64,000 nucleotides of DNA. Source: Vibrio natriegens NBRC 15636 = ATCC 14048 = DSM 759. GTDB lineage: Bacteria; Pseudomonadota; Gammaproteobacteria; Enterobacterales; Vibrionaceae. The number at the start of each line of letters is the position of its first letter. Position 1 is the first letter of the stretch. Made by a program: the position numbers and the translations under genes. The stretch lies in NCBI RefSeq assembly GCF_035621455.1, contig NZ_CP141822.1, positions 2,480,001 through 2,544,000 of the forward strand, read 5' to 3'. Under the pieces are notes generated by a model that was not told the origin of the DNA, searched no databases, and was given only the letters and a program-made list of their open reading frames with translations. Positions 9,067-18,506 of the stretch are shown here, piece after piece.

Positions 9067-10011
9067 TTACTCTTCGTCACGAAAAACCACCAAACGTTTT
9101 GGTGCGATTTTTCCGTCGTTGTTCATCTCGCCAACACCGATGAATAAGCGCTCTTCTCCCATGGTAAGGCGAAGAGAACCTTCGGTAGGAGCACCACTTA
9201 CTTGAACCGGTTGACCATGTTGAACCATGTCCGCAAGCTCTGGTATCAGGTTCACTTCTGGTAGATCTTCTACCGCCGTGTCCATTGGCATAAGCAGCGG
9301 ATCCAAAAGCTCACGTGGCGCGACCTCTTGGCGGTGTGCTTGCTCCAGTAACTCGTTAAGTTGCTCAAGCGTAACCATCTTCTCATATGGGTACTTAGCA
9401 ACACCAGTACGGCGAAGCATAGTGACATGAGCGCCACAGCCTAACATTTCACCAAGGTCATCGACGATGGTTCGAATGTATGTACCTTTTGAACAGTGTA
9501 CTTCCATCTCGACTTCATCACCTTCAAAACGATGAAGGATGATTTCGTAGACCGTGATTTTACGAGATTCGCGCGGAACTTCGATACCTTTACGCGCATA
9601 CTCGTACAACGGCTTACCTTGGTATTTCAACGCTGAAAACATTGAAGGTACTTGATCCGATTCACCACGGAATTTGTCAATGCACGCTTCTAGCTTCTCA
9701 AGATCCACATCGACCGGACGAGTTTCTACGACTTCACCATCAGAATCTGATGTGTTGGTACGTTCACCCAGTTTCGCGATCACTCGGTAGCGTTTGTCTG
9801 AATCCAATAGGAACTGAGAAAACTTTGTTGCCTCTCCCAAACAGATCGGCAACATGCCCGTCGCTAGAGGATCCAATGCACCCGTATGACCCGCTTTTTC
9901 AGCAAAGTAAATGCGCTTCACTTTTTGCAACGCATCATTAGATGAGATACCTGTCGGTTTATCTAACAGGATAACGCCATTGATTGGACGACCTTTACGA
10001 CGACGAGCCAT
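9067..10011 (-). CDS. truB: tRNA pseudouridine-55 synthase
   Basis: At 314 residues it matches E. coli TruB. It isomerises U55 in the T-loop of all elongator tRNAs. The motif '[23 protein letters not shown]' contains the catalytic Asp, and '[15 protein letters not shown]' is the second conserved motif. A C-terminal PUA-like region follows. The start codon shares one base with the rbfA stop (TAATG), so the two are translationally coupled. The order nusA-infB-rbfA-truB-rpsO-pnp is the classic operon. Confidence 0.97.
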   Translation of the reverse strand: MARRRKGRPINGVILLDKPTGISSNDALQKVKRIYFAEKAGHTGALDPLATGMLPICLGEATKFSQFLLDSDKRYRVIAKLGERTNTSDSDGEVVETRPVDVDLEKLEACIDKFRGESDQVPSMFSALKYQGKPLYEYARKGIEVPRESRKITVYEIILHRFEGDEVEMEVHCSKGTYIRTIVDDLGEMLGCGAHVTMLRRTGVAKYPYEKMVTLEQLNELLEQAHRQEVAPRELLDPLLMPMDTAVEDLPEVNLIPELADMVQHGQPVQVSGAPTEGSLRLTMGEERLFIGVGEMNNDGKIAPKRLVVFRDEE

Positions 10012-10406
10012 TATTCTTCGTCCTCACGACCAGAATCTTTTTGCTTTTGTTTATCTGCACTAACCACTTCAGACACAAGGTTAGACATGCGCATACCTTC
10101 AACAAGAGTATTGTCGTAGTGGAAGCGAATTTCTGGCGTAAGGCGCAGACGAATACGCTTACCTAGCATCATGCGAATATGAACTTCATGCTCACGGAGC
10201 GCTGCTAGACATGATTCTGGTGTTTGCTCACCTACACATAGGAAAGTAACGAATACTTTTGCATAAGCGAGGTCACGAGATACTTCAACATCTGAAATAG
10301 TAACCATACCCAAACGTGAATCACGAACTTCACGCTGCAGGATCATGGCAAGTTCTTTTTGCAGCTGCTGTGAAACGCGCTGCGTGCGGCTAAATTCTTT
10401 TGACAT
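10011..10406 (-). CDS. rbfA: Ribosome-binding factor A
   Basis: This 131-residue RbfA starts '[29 protein letters not shown]'. It has a KH-like fold that binds the 30S subunit near helix 1 and is needed for late 16S rRNA maturation and for growth in the cold. The conserved '[27 protein letters not shown]'-type core is present, here with S in place of P ('DSRLG'). It sits between infB and truB and overlaps truB by one base. A strong GC hairpin separates it from infB. Confidence 0.96.
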   Translation of the reverse strand: MSKEFSRTQRVSQQLQKELAMILQREVRDSRLGMVTISDVEVSRDLAYAKVFVTFLCVGEQTPESCLAALREHEVHIRMMLGKRIRLRLTPEIRFHYDNTLVEGMRMSNLVSEVVSADKQKQKDSGREDEE

Positions 10407-10430
10407 ATCTTTTCTCTTATATAGAAAGAA

Positions 10431-10458
10431 TGGGGGGTTGGTCTAAGCCAGCCCCCCA
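10431..10458. terminator. Strong GC hairpin between infB and rbfA
   Basis: Arms TGGGGGGTTGG and CCAGCCCCCCA (one wobble) surround a 6-base loop, in the 114-bp gap after infB and before rbfA. On the minus strand it is followed by ATTCTTTCT, a weak U-tract. This suggests a partial terminator, pause or mRNA-processing/stability element rather than a full stop. Confidence 0.5.
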
Positions 10459-10520
10459 TGGTGTATTCAACAACCAATTACTACTTATCTATCAAAGACA
10501 ATATGAGTAATCTTAGTCAA

Positions 10521-13235
10521 TTAGTCTAGAGTACGTTTGATTTCAACGATTTCGAATACTTCGATTTGGTCGCCAACGCGAACATCGTTGTAGTTCTTAA
10601 CGCCGATACCACACTCGTAGCCATTCTTAACTTCTTGAACGTCATCTTTAAAGCGACGTAGTGACTCTAGTTCACCTTCGTAGATAACAACGTTATCACG
10701 TAGAACACGGATAGGGTTGTTACGCTTAATCAGACCTTCAGTAACCATACAGCCAGCGATTGCGCCCAGTTTCGGTGACTTAAATACGTCACGTACTTCA
10801 GCAAGACCAATGATCTCTTGCTTGAATTCTGGAGCAAGCATACCGCCCATTGCCTGTTTCACTTCGTCAATCAATTGGTAAATGATTGAGTAGTAGCGTA
10901 GGTCAACAGCTGCTGCTTCAACCGCACGACGAGCAGATGCATCAGCACGTACGTTAAAGCCTAGAATGATTGCATTTGAAGCTTCTGCTAGTACTACGTC
11001 AGTCTCAGTAATACCACCAACACCTGAACCAACGATGTTCACTTTAACTTCGTCAGTTGACAGTTTAAGTAGTGAGTCTGCGATAGCTTCAACAGAACCT
11101 TGTACGTCTGCTTTCAGAACTACGTTCAATTCAGCAACTTCACCAGCAGTCATGTTAGAGAACATGTTCTCTAGTTTAGATTTCTGCTGACGAGCAAGTT
11201 TCACTTCACGGAACTTACCAGCACGGTAGTTTGCAACTTCACGCGCTTTACGCTCGTCACGTACTACTGTTGCTTCGTCACCTGATGCAGGCACACCAGA
11301 AAGACCTAGGATCTCAACTGGGATAGACGGGCCAGCTTCTGTGATTTCTTGACCTAGTTCGTCACGCATAGCACGAACACGACCGTATTCCTGACCACAA
11401 AGAACGATATCGCCTTTGTTTAGCGTACCAGACTGAACAAGTACTGTTGCTACTGGACCACGACCTTTATCTAGACGTGATTCAACAACTACGCCAGATG
11501 CCATGCCTTCTTTTACTGCTGTAAGTTCTAGAACTTCAGATTGTAGAAGGATTGCTTCTAGTAGACCGTCGATGTTTGTACCCTGTTTTGCAGAGATGTG
11601 AACGAACATGTTCTCACCGCCCCACTCTTCAGGGATTACGTCGTATTGAGCTAGCTCATTCTTAACGTTGTCTGGGTTAGCATCTTCTTTATCGATCTTG
11701 TTCACTGCAACAATCAAAGGTACGCCTGCCGCTTTCGCGTGCTGGATAGCTTCTACTGTCTGTGGCATTACGCCATCATCTGCTGCAACAACAAGTACAA
11801 CGATATCTGTCGCTTGAGCACCACGAGCACGCATTGCAGTAAACGCCGCGTGTCCAGGAGTATCAAGGAACGTGATCATGCCGTTTTCAGTTTCAACGTG
11901 GTATGCACCGATGTGCTGAGTAATACCACCCGCTTCGCCTGAAGCAACGTGTGTACGACGGATGTAGTCCAGTGTTGATGTTTTACCGTGGTCTACGTGA
12001 CCCATGATAGTTACAACTGGAGCACGAGGAACAGCTTCTGCATTCGTGTCACGGTCAGATAGAACCGCTTCTTCTAGCTCGTTCTCTTTACGAAGAACAA
12101 CTTTGTGACCCATTTCTTCAGCCACAAGCTGAGCTGTTTCTTGATCGATAACTTGGTTGATAGTCGCCATTGCGCCCATCTTCATCATCACTTTGATAAC
12201 TTCTGTTGCTTTCACAGACATCTTGTTAGCAAGTTCTGATAGGACGATAGTTTCACCAATCACAACATCTTGTTTAGCAACTGTTGCTGACTTATCAAAG
12301 CCATGCTGCATTGATGTTGGCTTAGCTAGCTTGCCTTTACGACCGCCTTTACCGCCACGCTGGGTACGACCACCATTGCGAGCTTGATCATCCTTTTGAG
12401 AAGGTTTTTTCTTCTTCTTACGACGACCAGCTTCTTCTTTGCGATCTGCTTCATCTTCCGCTTCACGTGCGTATCGTGAAGTCGTTACATGGTAATCTGT
12501 ATCTTCCATATCACCCTTTTTCTCTTCTGCAGCAGACCAACGCTCTTTATTCTTTTCAGCCAATTCGCGAGCTTCTTCAAGCTTGCGCTGACTTTCCTCT
12601 TCAGCCTTACGCTTAGCTTCTTCTTCCTGACGACGTTTAAGCTCGTCGGCCTCTTTTCGCGCTGCTTCTTGCTTAATTTTCTCTTCAGCATCACGTTTCG
12701 CTTTTTCTTCAGCTTCACGTTGTGCATTCGTATCAACGTCTCGTTTCGCTTTTTCTTCAGCTTCACGTTTCGCTTTTTCTTCAGCGTCACGTTTTGCAGC
12801 TTCTTCAGCTTCACGTTTTGCAGCTTCTTCAGCTTCACGCTTTGCGGCTTCTTCAGCTGCGCGTTTTGCTGCTTCTTCTGCTTCACGTTTTGCCGCTTCT
12901 TCAGCGTCACGTTTCGCTTCATCTTCAATTGTGCTGCGCTTCACGTATGTACGTTTCTTGCGCACCTCAACCTGAACATTCTTACTCTTACCACCACCCG
13001 CGTTCACACTAAGTGTACTACGAGTTTTACGCTGTAGCGTAAGGCGAGTAGGCTCTGAATCACCAGACTTATCACCGTGTTCTTTTTTCAGATGAGAGAG
13101 AAGCTGCTGCTTCTCTTCATCAGTAACATTGTCAGAGCTCGCCTTTTTAATGCCAGCGTCAGCAAGTTGTTCAATCAAGCGGTCGACTGGCGTACCAATC
13201 TCATCACTCAGTGCTTTAACTGTTAATTGTGTCAT
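10521..13235 (-). CDS. infB: Translation initiation factor IF-2
   Basis: This GTPase delivers fMet-tRNA to the 30S P site. From the ATG at 13235 it is 904 residues. That start is chosen because AGGAGG lies 8-13 bases upstream and the protein then begins '[16 protein letters not shown]', as IF-2 does. Domains: N1 (about 1-50), a long charged Lys/Glu/Ala/Arg-rich linker (about 100-300) built of 8-residue repeats, the G domain with G1 'GHVDHGKTS', 'DTPGHAAF' and 'NKID', and the C-terminal fMet-tRNA binding domains. In-frame internal starts, as used for the shorter E. coli IF2-beta/gamma forms, are plausible but not shown. The gap to nusA upstream is 20 bp. Confidence 0.97.
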   Translation of the reverse strand: MTQLTVKALSDEIGTPVDRLIEQLADAGIKKASSDNVTDEEKQQLLSHLKKEHGDKSGDSEPTRLTLQRKTRSTLSVNAGGGKSKNVQVEVRKKRTYVKRSTIEDEAKRDAEEAAKREAEEAAKRAAEEAAKREAEEAAKREAEEAAKRDAEEKAKREAEEKAKRDVDTNAQREAEEKAKRDAEEKIKQEAARKEADELKRRQEEEAKRKAEEESQRKLEEARELAEKNKERWSAAEEKKGDMEDTDYHVTTSRYAREAEDEADRKEEAGRRKKKKKPSQKDDQARNGGRTQRGGKGGRKGKLAKPTSMQHGFDKSATVAKQDVVIGETIVLSELANKMSVKATEVIKVMMKMGAMATINQVIDQETAQLVAEEMGHKVVLRKENELEEAVLSDRDTNAEAVPRAPVVTIMGHVDHGKTSTLDYIRRTHVASGEAGGITQHIGAYHVETENGMITFLDTPGHAAFTAMRARGAQATDIVVLVVAADDGVMPQTVEAIQHAKAAGVPLIVAVNKIDKEDANPDNVKNELAQYDVIPEEWGGENMFVHISAKQGTNIDGLLEAILLQSEVLELTAVKEGMASGVVVESRLDKGRGPVATVLVQSGTLNKGDIVLCGQEYGRVRAMRDELGQEITEAGPSIPVEILGLSGVPASGDEATVVRDERKAREVANYRAGKFREVKLARQQKSKLENMFSNMTAGEVAELNVVLKADVQGSVEAIADSLLKLSTDEVKVNIVGSGVGGITETDVVLAEASNAIILGFNVRADASARRAVEAAAVDLRYYSIIYQLIDEVKQAMGGMLAPEFKQEIIGLAEVRDVFKSPKLGAIAGCMVTEGLIKRNNPIRVLRDNVVIYEGELESLRRFKDDVQEVKNGYECGIGVKNYNDVRVGDQIEVFEIVEIKRTLD
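12640..12925 (-). repeat. In-frame ~24-bp tandem repeats in infB linker
   Basis: Imperfect tandem copies of a unit encoding EEAAKREA, in variants with AEEKAKRD and AEEKIKQE, run through the linker of IF-2. The DNA copies are similar enough (TTCTTCAGCTTCACGTTT and close variants) for slippage or unequal crossing-over to change copy number without a frameshift. The repeat also produces long spurious reading frames in the other frames. Confidence 0.85.
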
Positions 13236-13255
13236 GCCGCTTCCTCCTTGCTGAA

Positions 13256-14743
13256 TTATGCTTCTTCGCCGAACCAACAGATGTTACGTGCGGCCATAAT
13301 TAGCTCACCTGCACGCTCTTCGGTCAGGCCTTCAATACCTTCTAAATCGTCAATGCCTTGGTCAGCAAGATCTTCAAGTGTTGCTACACCTTTTGCTGCC
13401 AATTTAAATGCCATTTCACGCTCAAGACCTTCAAGTCCTAGTAGATCTTCTGCCGGCTCCAGACCTTCAAAAGACTCTTCTTGCGCTAATGCGATTGTTG
13501 TTAGTGCATCTTTCGCACGACCACGTAGCTCTTCGATTAGCTCTTCATTCAGGCCATCGACTTCAAGTAGCTCGTTTACTGGTACGTAAGCAACTTCTTC
13601 TAATGTTGAGAAACCTTCTTCAACAAGTAGCTGTGCGAAGTCCTCTTCGATATCAAGGTACTTCATGAAGTTTTCGATAGACGCTTGTGATTCTTCAGCG
13701 TGTTTCTTCTGAAGATCAGCTACTGTCATTACGTTCAGTTCCCAACCAGTGAGCTGAGATGCAAGGCGAACGTTTTGGCCATTACGACCGATAGCTTGTG
13801 CTAGGTTATCTGCTTCAACCGCGATATCCATTGCGTGCGCATCTTCATCAACGATGATAGATGCGACATCAGCTGGAGCCATTGCATTGATTACGAACTG
13901 AGCTGGGTTATCATCCCAAAGCACGATATCGATACGCTCACCGCCAAGCTCGCCAGAAACCGCTTGTACACGTGCACCACGCATACCAACACACGCACCA
14001 ACAGGGTCAATACGCTTGTCGTTAGTTTTCACTGCGATCTTCGCACGAGAACCTGGATCACGCGCCGCGCCTTTAAGCTCGATGATGTCTTCAGCAATTT
14101 CAGGCACTTCAACACGGAATAGCTCTGCTAGCATTTCAGGCTTAGAGCGAGTGATGAACAGTTGGAAACCACGCGCTTCTGGAGCAACCTTGTACAGAAG
14201 ACCACGAACACGGTCACCTGGACGGAAGTTTTCACGAGGAAGTTGGTCATCACGTAGGATTACCGCTTCTGCGTTGTTACCTAGATCAAGTACGATAGTG
14301 TCGCGGTTTACTTTCTTAACAACACCAGTGATTAGGTCACCTTCGTTATCAATGAACTGCTCAACGATTTGTGCACGCTCAGCTTCACGAACTTTTTGTA
14401 CGATAACTTGCTTAGCAGTTTGAGTCGTAATACGGTCAAACGTTACTGATTGGATCTCGTCTTCTACGTAATCGCCTAGCTCAACTGACTCATCGTCATA
14501 TTGTGCAGCTTCTAGAGAGATCTCTTTGGTTGGGTTTTCAACATTATCTACCACCAACCAGCGACGGTAAGTCACGAATTCACCCGTTTTACGGTCAATA
14601 GCAACACGTACGTCGATTTCGATTTCGTATTTTTTCTTTGTAGAAGTTGCTAGAGCAATCTCAAGAGCTTCAAAGATACGCTCACGAGGTACCGCTTTTT
14701 CGTTCGATACCGCTTCTGCTACCGCTAAAATTTCTTTACTCAT
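13256..14743 (-). CDS. nusA: Transcription termination/antitermination protein NusA
   Basis: At 495 residues it is identical in length to E. coli NusA. It binds RNA polymerase and modulates pausing, termination and antitermination. Order of parts: an N-terminal RNAP-binding domain ('[21 protein letters not shown]'), an S1 domain ('[21 protein letters not shown]'), two KH domains ('[17 protein letters not shown]' and '[20 protein letters not shown]') and two acidic repeats of the enterobacterial type. It is co-transcribed with rimP, which ends 36 bases upstream. Confidence 0.98.
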   Translation of the reverse strand: MSKEILAVAEAVSNEKAVPRERIFEALEIALATSTKKKYEIEIDVRVAIDRKTGEFVTYRRWLVVDNVENPTKEISLEAAQYDDESVELGDYVEDEIQSVTFDRITTQTAKQVIVQKVREAERAQIVEQFIDNEGDLITGVVKKVNRDTIVLDLGNNAEAVILRDDQLPRENFRPGDRVRGLLYKVAPEARGFQLFITRSKPEMLAELFRVEVPEIAEDIIELKGAARDPGSRAKIAVKTNDKRIDPVGACVGMRGARVQAVSGELGGERIDIVLWDDNPAQFVINAMAPADVASIIVDEDAHAMDIAVEADNLAQAIGRNGQNVRLASQLTGWELNVMTVADLQKKHAEESQASIENFMKYLDIEEDFAQLLVEEGFSTLEEVAYVPVNELLEVDGLNEELIEELRGRAKDALTTIALAQEESFEGLEPAEDLLGLEGLEREMAFKLAAKGVATLEDLADQGIDDLEGIEGLTEERAGELIMAARNICWFGEEA

Positions 14744-14779
14744 TGTATTTAGCCTCTAAGCTTAAACTTTTTTAGGGAA

Positions 14780-15235
14780 CTAAAATTTAGGGATCAGGTT
14801 AGCTTTTGAAATATTACTTAAAGCAAACTCTTCTTGCTGGCCTTCAACAGTAACTGTCACTGTTTCGCCATCAACGCTGTGGATAATACCTTTCCACTTG
14901 CGACGGTTTGCTACAGCCATTTTCAAAACGATGCTGACCTCGTGACCAATAAATTGCTCGTAATGTGCTGCTTTGAAAAGCGGTCTTTCTAAACCTGGAG
15001 AAGACACTTCTAGGCTGTAAGCAACAGAAATTGGATCTTCAACGTCTAGTACCGCACTTACTTGGTGGCTAACTTCTGCACAGTCGTCCACGTTAATGCC
15101 ATTTTCATGGTCAATATAGATGCGTAGCGTTGAGTGCGCGCCTGCTCGAATGAATTCTAATCCAACCAACTCATAGCCCGACGCCTCAACAGGAGCTTCA
15201 AGCATTTCAGTAAGTTGTCTTTCTAAACCAGTCAT
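14780..15235 (-). CDS. rimP: Ribosome maturation factor RimP
   Basis: RimP is a 30S assembly factor acting early in 3'-domain maturation. It is 151 residues, with conserved '[10 protein letters not shown]', '[22 protein letters not shown]' and '[14 protein letters not shown]'. The start has GGAG 9 bases upstream. It is the first protein gene of the nusA operon after the two tRNAs. Two intrinsic terminators lie directly upstream, so its expression depends on read-through, on antitermination or on a promoter in the 20-100 bp before it. Confidence 0.97.
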   Translation of the reverse strand: MTGLERQLTEMLEAPVEASGYELVGLEFIRAGAHSTLRIYIDHENGINVDDCAEVSHQVSAVLDVEDPISVAYSLEVSSPGLERPLFKAAHYEQFIGHEVSIVLKMAVANRRKWKGIIHSVDGETVTVTVEGQQEEFALSNISKANLIPKF

Positions 15236-15253
15236 TTAAACCACTCCAGAAAC

Positions 15254-15273
15254 AAAAAAAGGGCTCAGAGCCC
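15254..15273 (-). terminator. Intrinsic terminator just upstream of rimP
   Basis: On the minus strand, GGGCT-CTG-AGCCC is followed by seven T (A-run at 15254-15260 on +). It is only about 19 bp before the rimP start and reads in the same direction as rimP. Confidence 0.8.
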
Positions 15274-15318
15274 AATCAAAAAACCAAGCAGCAATCTGAG
15301 ATTTTTAAAAAACTCAGA

Positions 15319-15347
15319 TAACAAAAAACCCCGATAGTCGGGGTTTT
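15319..15347 (-). terminator. Terminator after tRNA-fMet
   Basis: Arms AACCCCGA and TCGGGGTT around CTA/TAG, with a T-run on the minus strand (A-run 15323-15328). It is the first of two successive terminators between the tRNA and rimP. Confidence 0.85.
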
Positions 15348-15461
15348 ATGCTGCTGGACCCTGATACGTTAAGAATAGATAAAAATGCTATCCTTAACTC
15401 GTAGTGTGGTTAGTACTACGCAAACTTGCCAACCCTCGATTTCTTATTCAAAGAAAGAGAT

Positions 15462-15538
<77 letters not shown>

Positions 15539-15594
15539 TCCGACTTGCTGAGCATTATACTCGCAAACAAGTGATTTACAAGTTTGTAAATACA

Positions 15595-15679
15595 TGGTGC
15601 CGAGAGAGGGACTCGAACCCTCACACCAAAGGCACTAGCACCTCATGCTAGCGTGTCTACCAATTTCACCATCTCGGCA
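15595..15679 (-). tRNA. leuU: tRNA-Leu (GAG)
   Basis: An 85-nt class II tRNA with a long variable arm and encoded CCA. The anticodon loop ATGAGGT sits between CTAGC and GCTAG, giving anticodon GAG (Leu, CUC/CUU). It begins 15 bases after the secG stop, so it is processed from a secG read-through transcript, as at E. coli leuU. Confidence 0.97.
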
Positions 15680-15694
15680 TCAAAACCTTGCAGC

Positions 15695-16042
15695 TTATTG
15701 AGGAATTTCATCACCAGCTGGTGCTGGCACTTCACTCGCTGCGTCCTTAACTTGTTCAACAACTGGCTGACCTAACGTTGGGTCTACCCATTGTGACTCA
15801 GTCTTGTGCGTAGACATACGACCAAGTAGCAAGCTAATGACAAAAAATACGGTTGCTAAAATAGCAGTTGTTCGGGTTAAGAAATTACCTGAGCCGCTAG
15901 CACCAAACACTGTGTTTGAAGCACCAGCACCGAACGAGGCTCCCATATCTGCGCCTTTACCTTGTTGAATCAACACAAGGCCAATCACACCAAGCGCCGC
16001 CAACAGGTAAATCACAAGTAGAACTGTAAACATTTTTTCCAC
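15695..16042 (-). CDS. secG: Protein translocase subunit SecG
   Basis: This 115-residue inner-membrane protein has two transmembrane helices ('LLVIYLLAALGVIGLVLIQQ' and 'ILATVFFVISLLLG'). They are joined by the conserved 'GKGADMGASFGAGASNTVFG' loop. SecG assists SecYE/SecA preprotein translocation. It lies between glmM and the tRNAs, as in enterobacteria. The 217-bp gap to glmM contains the glmM terminator and presumably the secG promoter. Confidence 0.96.
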   Translation of the reverse strand: MEKMFTVLLVIYLLAALGVIGLVLIQQGKGADMGASFGAGASNTVFGASGSGNFLTRTTAILATVFFVISLLLGRMSTHKTESQWVDPTLGQPVVEQVKDAASEVPAPAGDEIPQ

Positions 16043-16205
16043 CTATGTTCCAAATTGTTGAGCCAGCGCCGCCCAAAAATAATGAATCTTATTAAATGAA
16101 CAAGGCTAGCGACCTCCTAACGGGAGGCGGTGCAATACTAGCGAAAGCCATTAACGCTGACAAGGGGAAATTAGTAAAAAAACAACGCCATTGAGCCGAA
16201 CGCTC

Positions 16206-16235
16206 AAAAAAAGGGCAAAAAACGCCCTTTTCTTT
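16206..16235 (-). terminator. Terminator of glmM
   Basis: A stem AAGGGC/GCCCTT with an A-rich loop, and T/A runs on both sides, 25-50 bp after the glmM stop. Confidence 0.8.
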
Positions 16236-16259
16236 ATATGCTATCGGTTAAAGCAATGA

Positions 16260-17600
16260 TTAAAAACTTGCTTTTACCGCGTCAGCAATTTTAAGCGCTG
16301 AGCTCTGGACAAGTTCTGCATCTTCGCCTTCTACCATGACACGGATAAGAGGCTCAGTACCTGATTTACGCAGCAATACTCGACCTTTATCGCCAAGTTC
16401 AGCTTCCACTTCAGCAACAGAGTCCAATACTGCTTTTGCTTCTAGTGGGTTAGCATCGCCAGAGAAACGAACGTTTTCCAGCACTTGCGGGTACAACGTC
16501 ATGCCTTGAGAAAGATCATGTAACGACATGTCATTGCCGACAATCGAAGCAAGTACTTGTAATGCAGCAACAATAGCATCACCGGTTGTAACTTTGTCTA
16601 ACAAGATAATGTGGCCTGAGTTTTCAGCACCGATCTTCCAACCTTTCGCTAGCAACTGTTCCATCACGTAGCGATCGCCTACCGCAGCACGAACAAATGG
16701 AATACCTAACTGCTTCAGGCCATTTTCCATGCCCAAGTTAGTCATCAGCGTACCAACGACACCACCTTTTAGTTCACCGCGACGTAGCGCATCTCTTGCG
16801 ATGATGTAGGCAATCTGGTCGCCATCGACTTTATTGCCCAAGTGATCAACCATGATGATACGGTCGCCGTCACCATCAAAGGCAAGGCCAAGGTGAGCTT
16901 GTTCTTCTACTACACGCTTTTGAAGTGCGCGTACGTCAGTTGCACCAACTTGATCGTTGATATTGGTACCATTAGGCTCAACGCCCATCGCAATCACTTC
17001 AGCACCCAGTTCTTTAAAGACATTTGGAGCAATGTGGTAAGTTGCGCCGTGTGCACAGTCAACCACAATTTTAAGGCTCGCTAAGCTTAGTGTTGAAGGA
17101 AAAGTGCTTTTACAAAACTCAATGTAGCGACCCGCCGCATCGTTTAGACGTGTTGCTTTACCCAACTCAGCCGATTCGACACATTCAATCTCTTTGTCCA
17201 ATTCCGCTTCAATAGCAAGTTCAATATCATCTGGCAATTTAGTGCCTTCAGAAGAGAAAAACTTGATGCCGTTATCGTAGTAAGGGTTATGAGATGCCGA
17301 GATTACAATCCCAGCTTCTGCTCGGAATGTTTGTGTTAAATAGGCAACCGCTGGAGTTGGCATTGGTCCGGTAAAGGTCGCTTTAAGACCAGCCGCAGCC
17401 AAACCCGCTTCTAGTGCAGATTCCAGCATGTAGCCAGATATGCGAGTATCTTTACCGATAATTACTTTTTTTGTGCCTCGCTTCGCTAATACGCGACCTG
17501 CCGCCCAGCCAAGTTTCAGTACGAAATCGGGAGTAATTGGATATTGTCCAACTTTGCCACGCACACCGTCTGTACCAAAGTAACGTCTTTTATCAGACAT
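16260..17600 (-). CDS. glmM: Phosphoglucosamine mutase
   Basis: It converts GlcN-6-P to GlcN-1-P for UDP-GlcNAc, and so for peptidoglycan and LPS. At 446 residues it matches E. coli GlmM (445). The N-terminus '[20 protein letters not shown]', the active-site serine in SASHNP (about Ser103), the metal-binding loop '[12 protein letters not shown]', the sugar loop 'GAENSGHII' and the phosphate loop '[12 protein letters not shown]' are all visible. It follows folP by 20 bp in the folP-glmM pair. It is distinct from the phosphohexomutase at 55691, which belongs to the chitin cluster. Confidence 0.97.
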   Translation of the reverse strand: MSDKRRYFGTDGVRGKVGQYPITPDFVLKLGWAAGRVLAKRGTKKVIIGKDTRISGYMLESALEAGLAAAGLKATFTGPMPTPAVAYLTQTFRAEAGIVISASHNPYYDNGIKFFSSEGTKLPDDIELAIEAELDKEIECVESAELGKATRLNDAAGRYIEFCKSTFPSTLSLASLKIVVDCAHGATYHIAPNVFKELGAEVIAMGVEPNGTNINDQVGATDVRALQKRVVEEQAHLGLAFDGDGDRIIMVDHLGNKVDGDQIAYIIARDALRRGELKGGVVGTLMTNLGMENGLKQLGIPFVRAAVGDRYVMEQLLAKGWKIGAENSGHIILLDKVTTGDAIVAALQVLASIVGNDMSLHDLSQGMTLYPQVLENVRFSGDANPLEAKAVLDSVAEVEAELGDKGRVLLRKSGTEPLIRVMVEGEDAELVQSSALKIADAVKASF

Positions 17601-17620
17601 AAACTTTCCTTTGTTATTTT

Positions 17621-18454
17621 TTAAATATTGTTCTTCGTCATCTCAACAACTTTCATCGCTTCAAGCGTTTCTTCAAAGTCGTGTACTCGAATGATCTGTG
17701 CGCCTTTCATCGCTGCAATCGTGGCACAAACAACACTAGCGTTTGTGCACTCTGCCGCAGGCTTATCCAACAATTTAAAAATCATCGACTTACGAGACAA
17801 GCCTGCCAAGATAGGCAAGCCAAATTTATGAAACTTCTCAAGATGAGCCAGCATATGATAATTGTGTTCTATGGTTTTGCCAAAGCCAAAACCAGGATCG
17901 AGAATGATATTTTCTCGCGCGATACCTGCGGCTTCGCACACTGCCATTCGCTCCACCAGGAACTGCTCCACTTCCTGCATGAGATCATCATATTGCGGGT
18001 TCTGTTGCATGGTTTTCGGCTGGCCTTTCATATGCATGATGCACACCGGTACATTCGCTTTTGCAGCCACTTCCAATGCACCAGGCTCAGTCAAAGAACG
18101 AATGTCATTGATAAGATCCGCACCAGCTTCAACAGACTGACGAATCACTTCAGCTTTACTGGTATCTACTGATATCCACACGTCTGGGTAGTGCGCTCTG
18201 ATAGCTCTAACGACTGGAATAACTCGCTCCAGTTCATCTTCCAAGGTGACTTCCGGAGCTCCCGGTCGGGTCGATTCACCACCAACATCAATAATGCTGA
18301 CGCCTGCTTTTATCATTTTCTCAACGCGCTCAAGCGCTAAATCTAGAGAGTTGAACTTGCCTCCATCAGAGAAGGAATCTGGCGTGACGTTGAGAATGGC
18401 CATTACGTGTGGACGAGAAAGGTCCAGAGATTTGTTTTTTACTTTAATAATCAT
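17621..18454 (-). CDS. folP: Dihydropteroate synthase
   Basis: DHPS condenses p-aminobenzoate with 6-hydroxymethyl-dihydropterin pyrophosphate in folate synthesis, and is the sulfonamide target. It has 277 residues, with '[15 protein letters not shown]', '[10 protein letters not shown]', '[10 protein letters not shown]', 'INDIRSL', '[11 protein letters not shown]' and '[13 protein letters not shown]'. The ATG at 18454 has no recognisable Shine-Dalgarno and is only about 10 bases downstream of the ftsH terminator. The N-terminal extension before '[12 protein letters not shown]' aligns with the family, so the start is likely right and translation initiation may be weak or coupled. Confidence 0.96.
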   Translation of the reverse strand: MIIKVKNKSLDLSRPHVMAILNVTPDSFSDGGKFNSLDLALERVEKMIKAGVSIIDVGGESTRPGAPEVTLEDELERVIPVVRAIRAHYPDVWISVDTSKAEVIRQSVEAGADLINDIRSLTEPGALEVAAKANVPVCIMHMKGQPKTMQQNPQYDDLMQEVEQFLVERMAVCEAAGIARENIILDPGFGFGKTIEHNYHMLAHLEKFHKFGLPILAGLSRKSMIFKLLDKPAAECTNASVVCATIAAMKGAQIIRVHDFEETLEAMKVVEMTKNNI

Positions 18455-18463
18455 AATAAATAC

Positions 18464-18489
18464 AAAAACCCCGAGCGAACTCGGGGTTT
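18464..18489 (-). terminator. Terminator of ftsH abutting folP
   Basis: On the minus strand, arms AACCCCGAG and CTCGGGGTT (loop TTCG or GAAC) are followed by a T-run (18464-18467). The 52-bp ftsH-folP gap is nearly filled by it, leaving about 10 bases before the folP ATG. Confidence 0.88.
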
Positions 18490-18506
18490 ATCAATATCAA
18501 CAATAG

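Noticed and set aside
12489..13037. Long + strand frame rich in Phe/Cys opposite infB, with other long frames on both strands there
   Set aside because: It is produced by the 24-bp repeat in the infB linker, which is open in several frames; composition is low-complexity and there is no ribosome binding site.
17681..18172. 163-codon + strand frame opposite folP
   Set aside because: Antisense shadow of a confidently identified gene, no start signal and no protein-like pattern.
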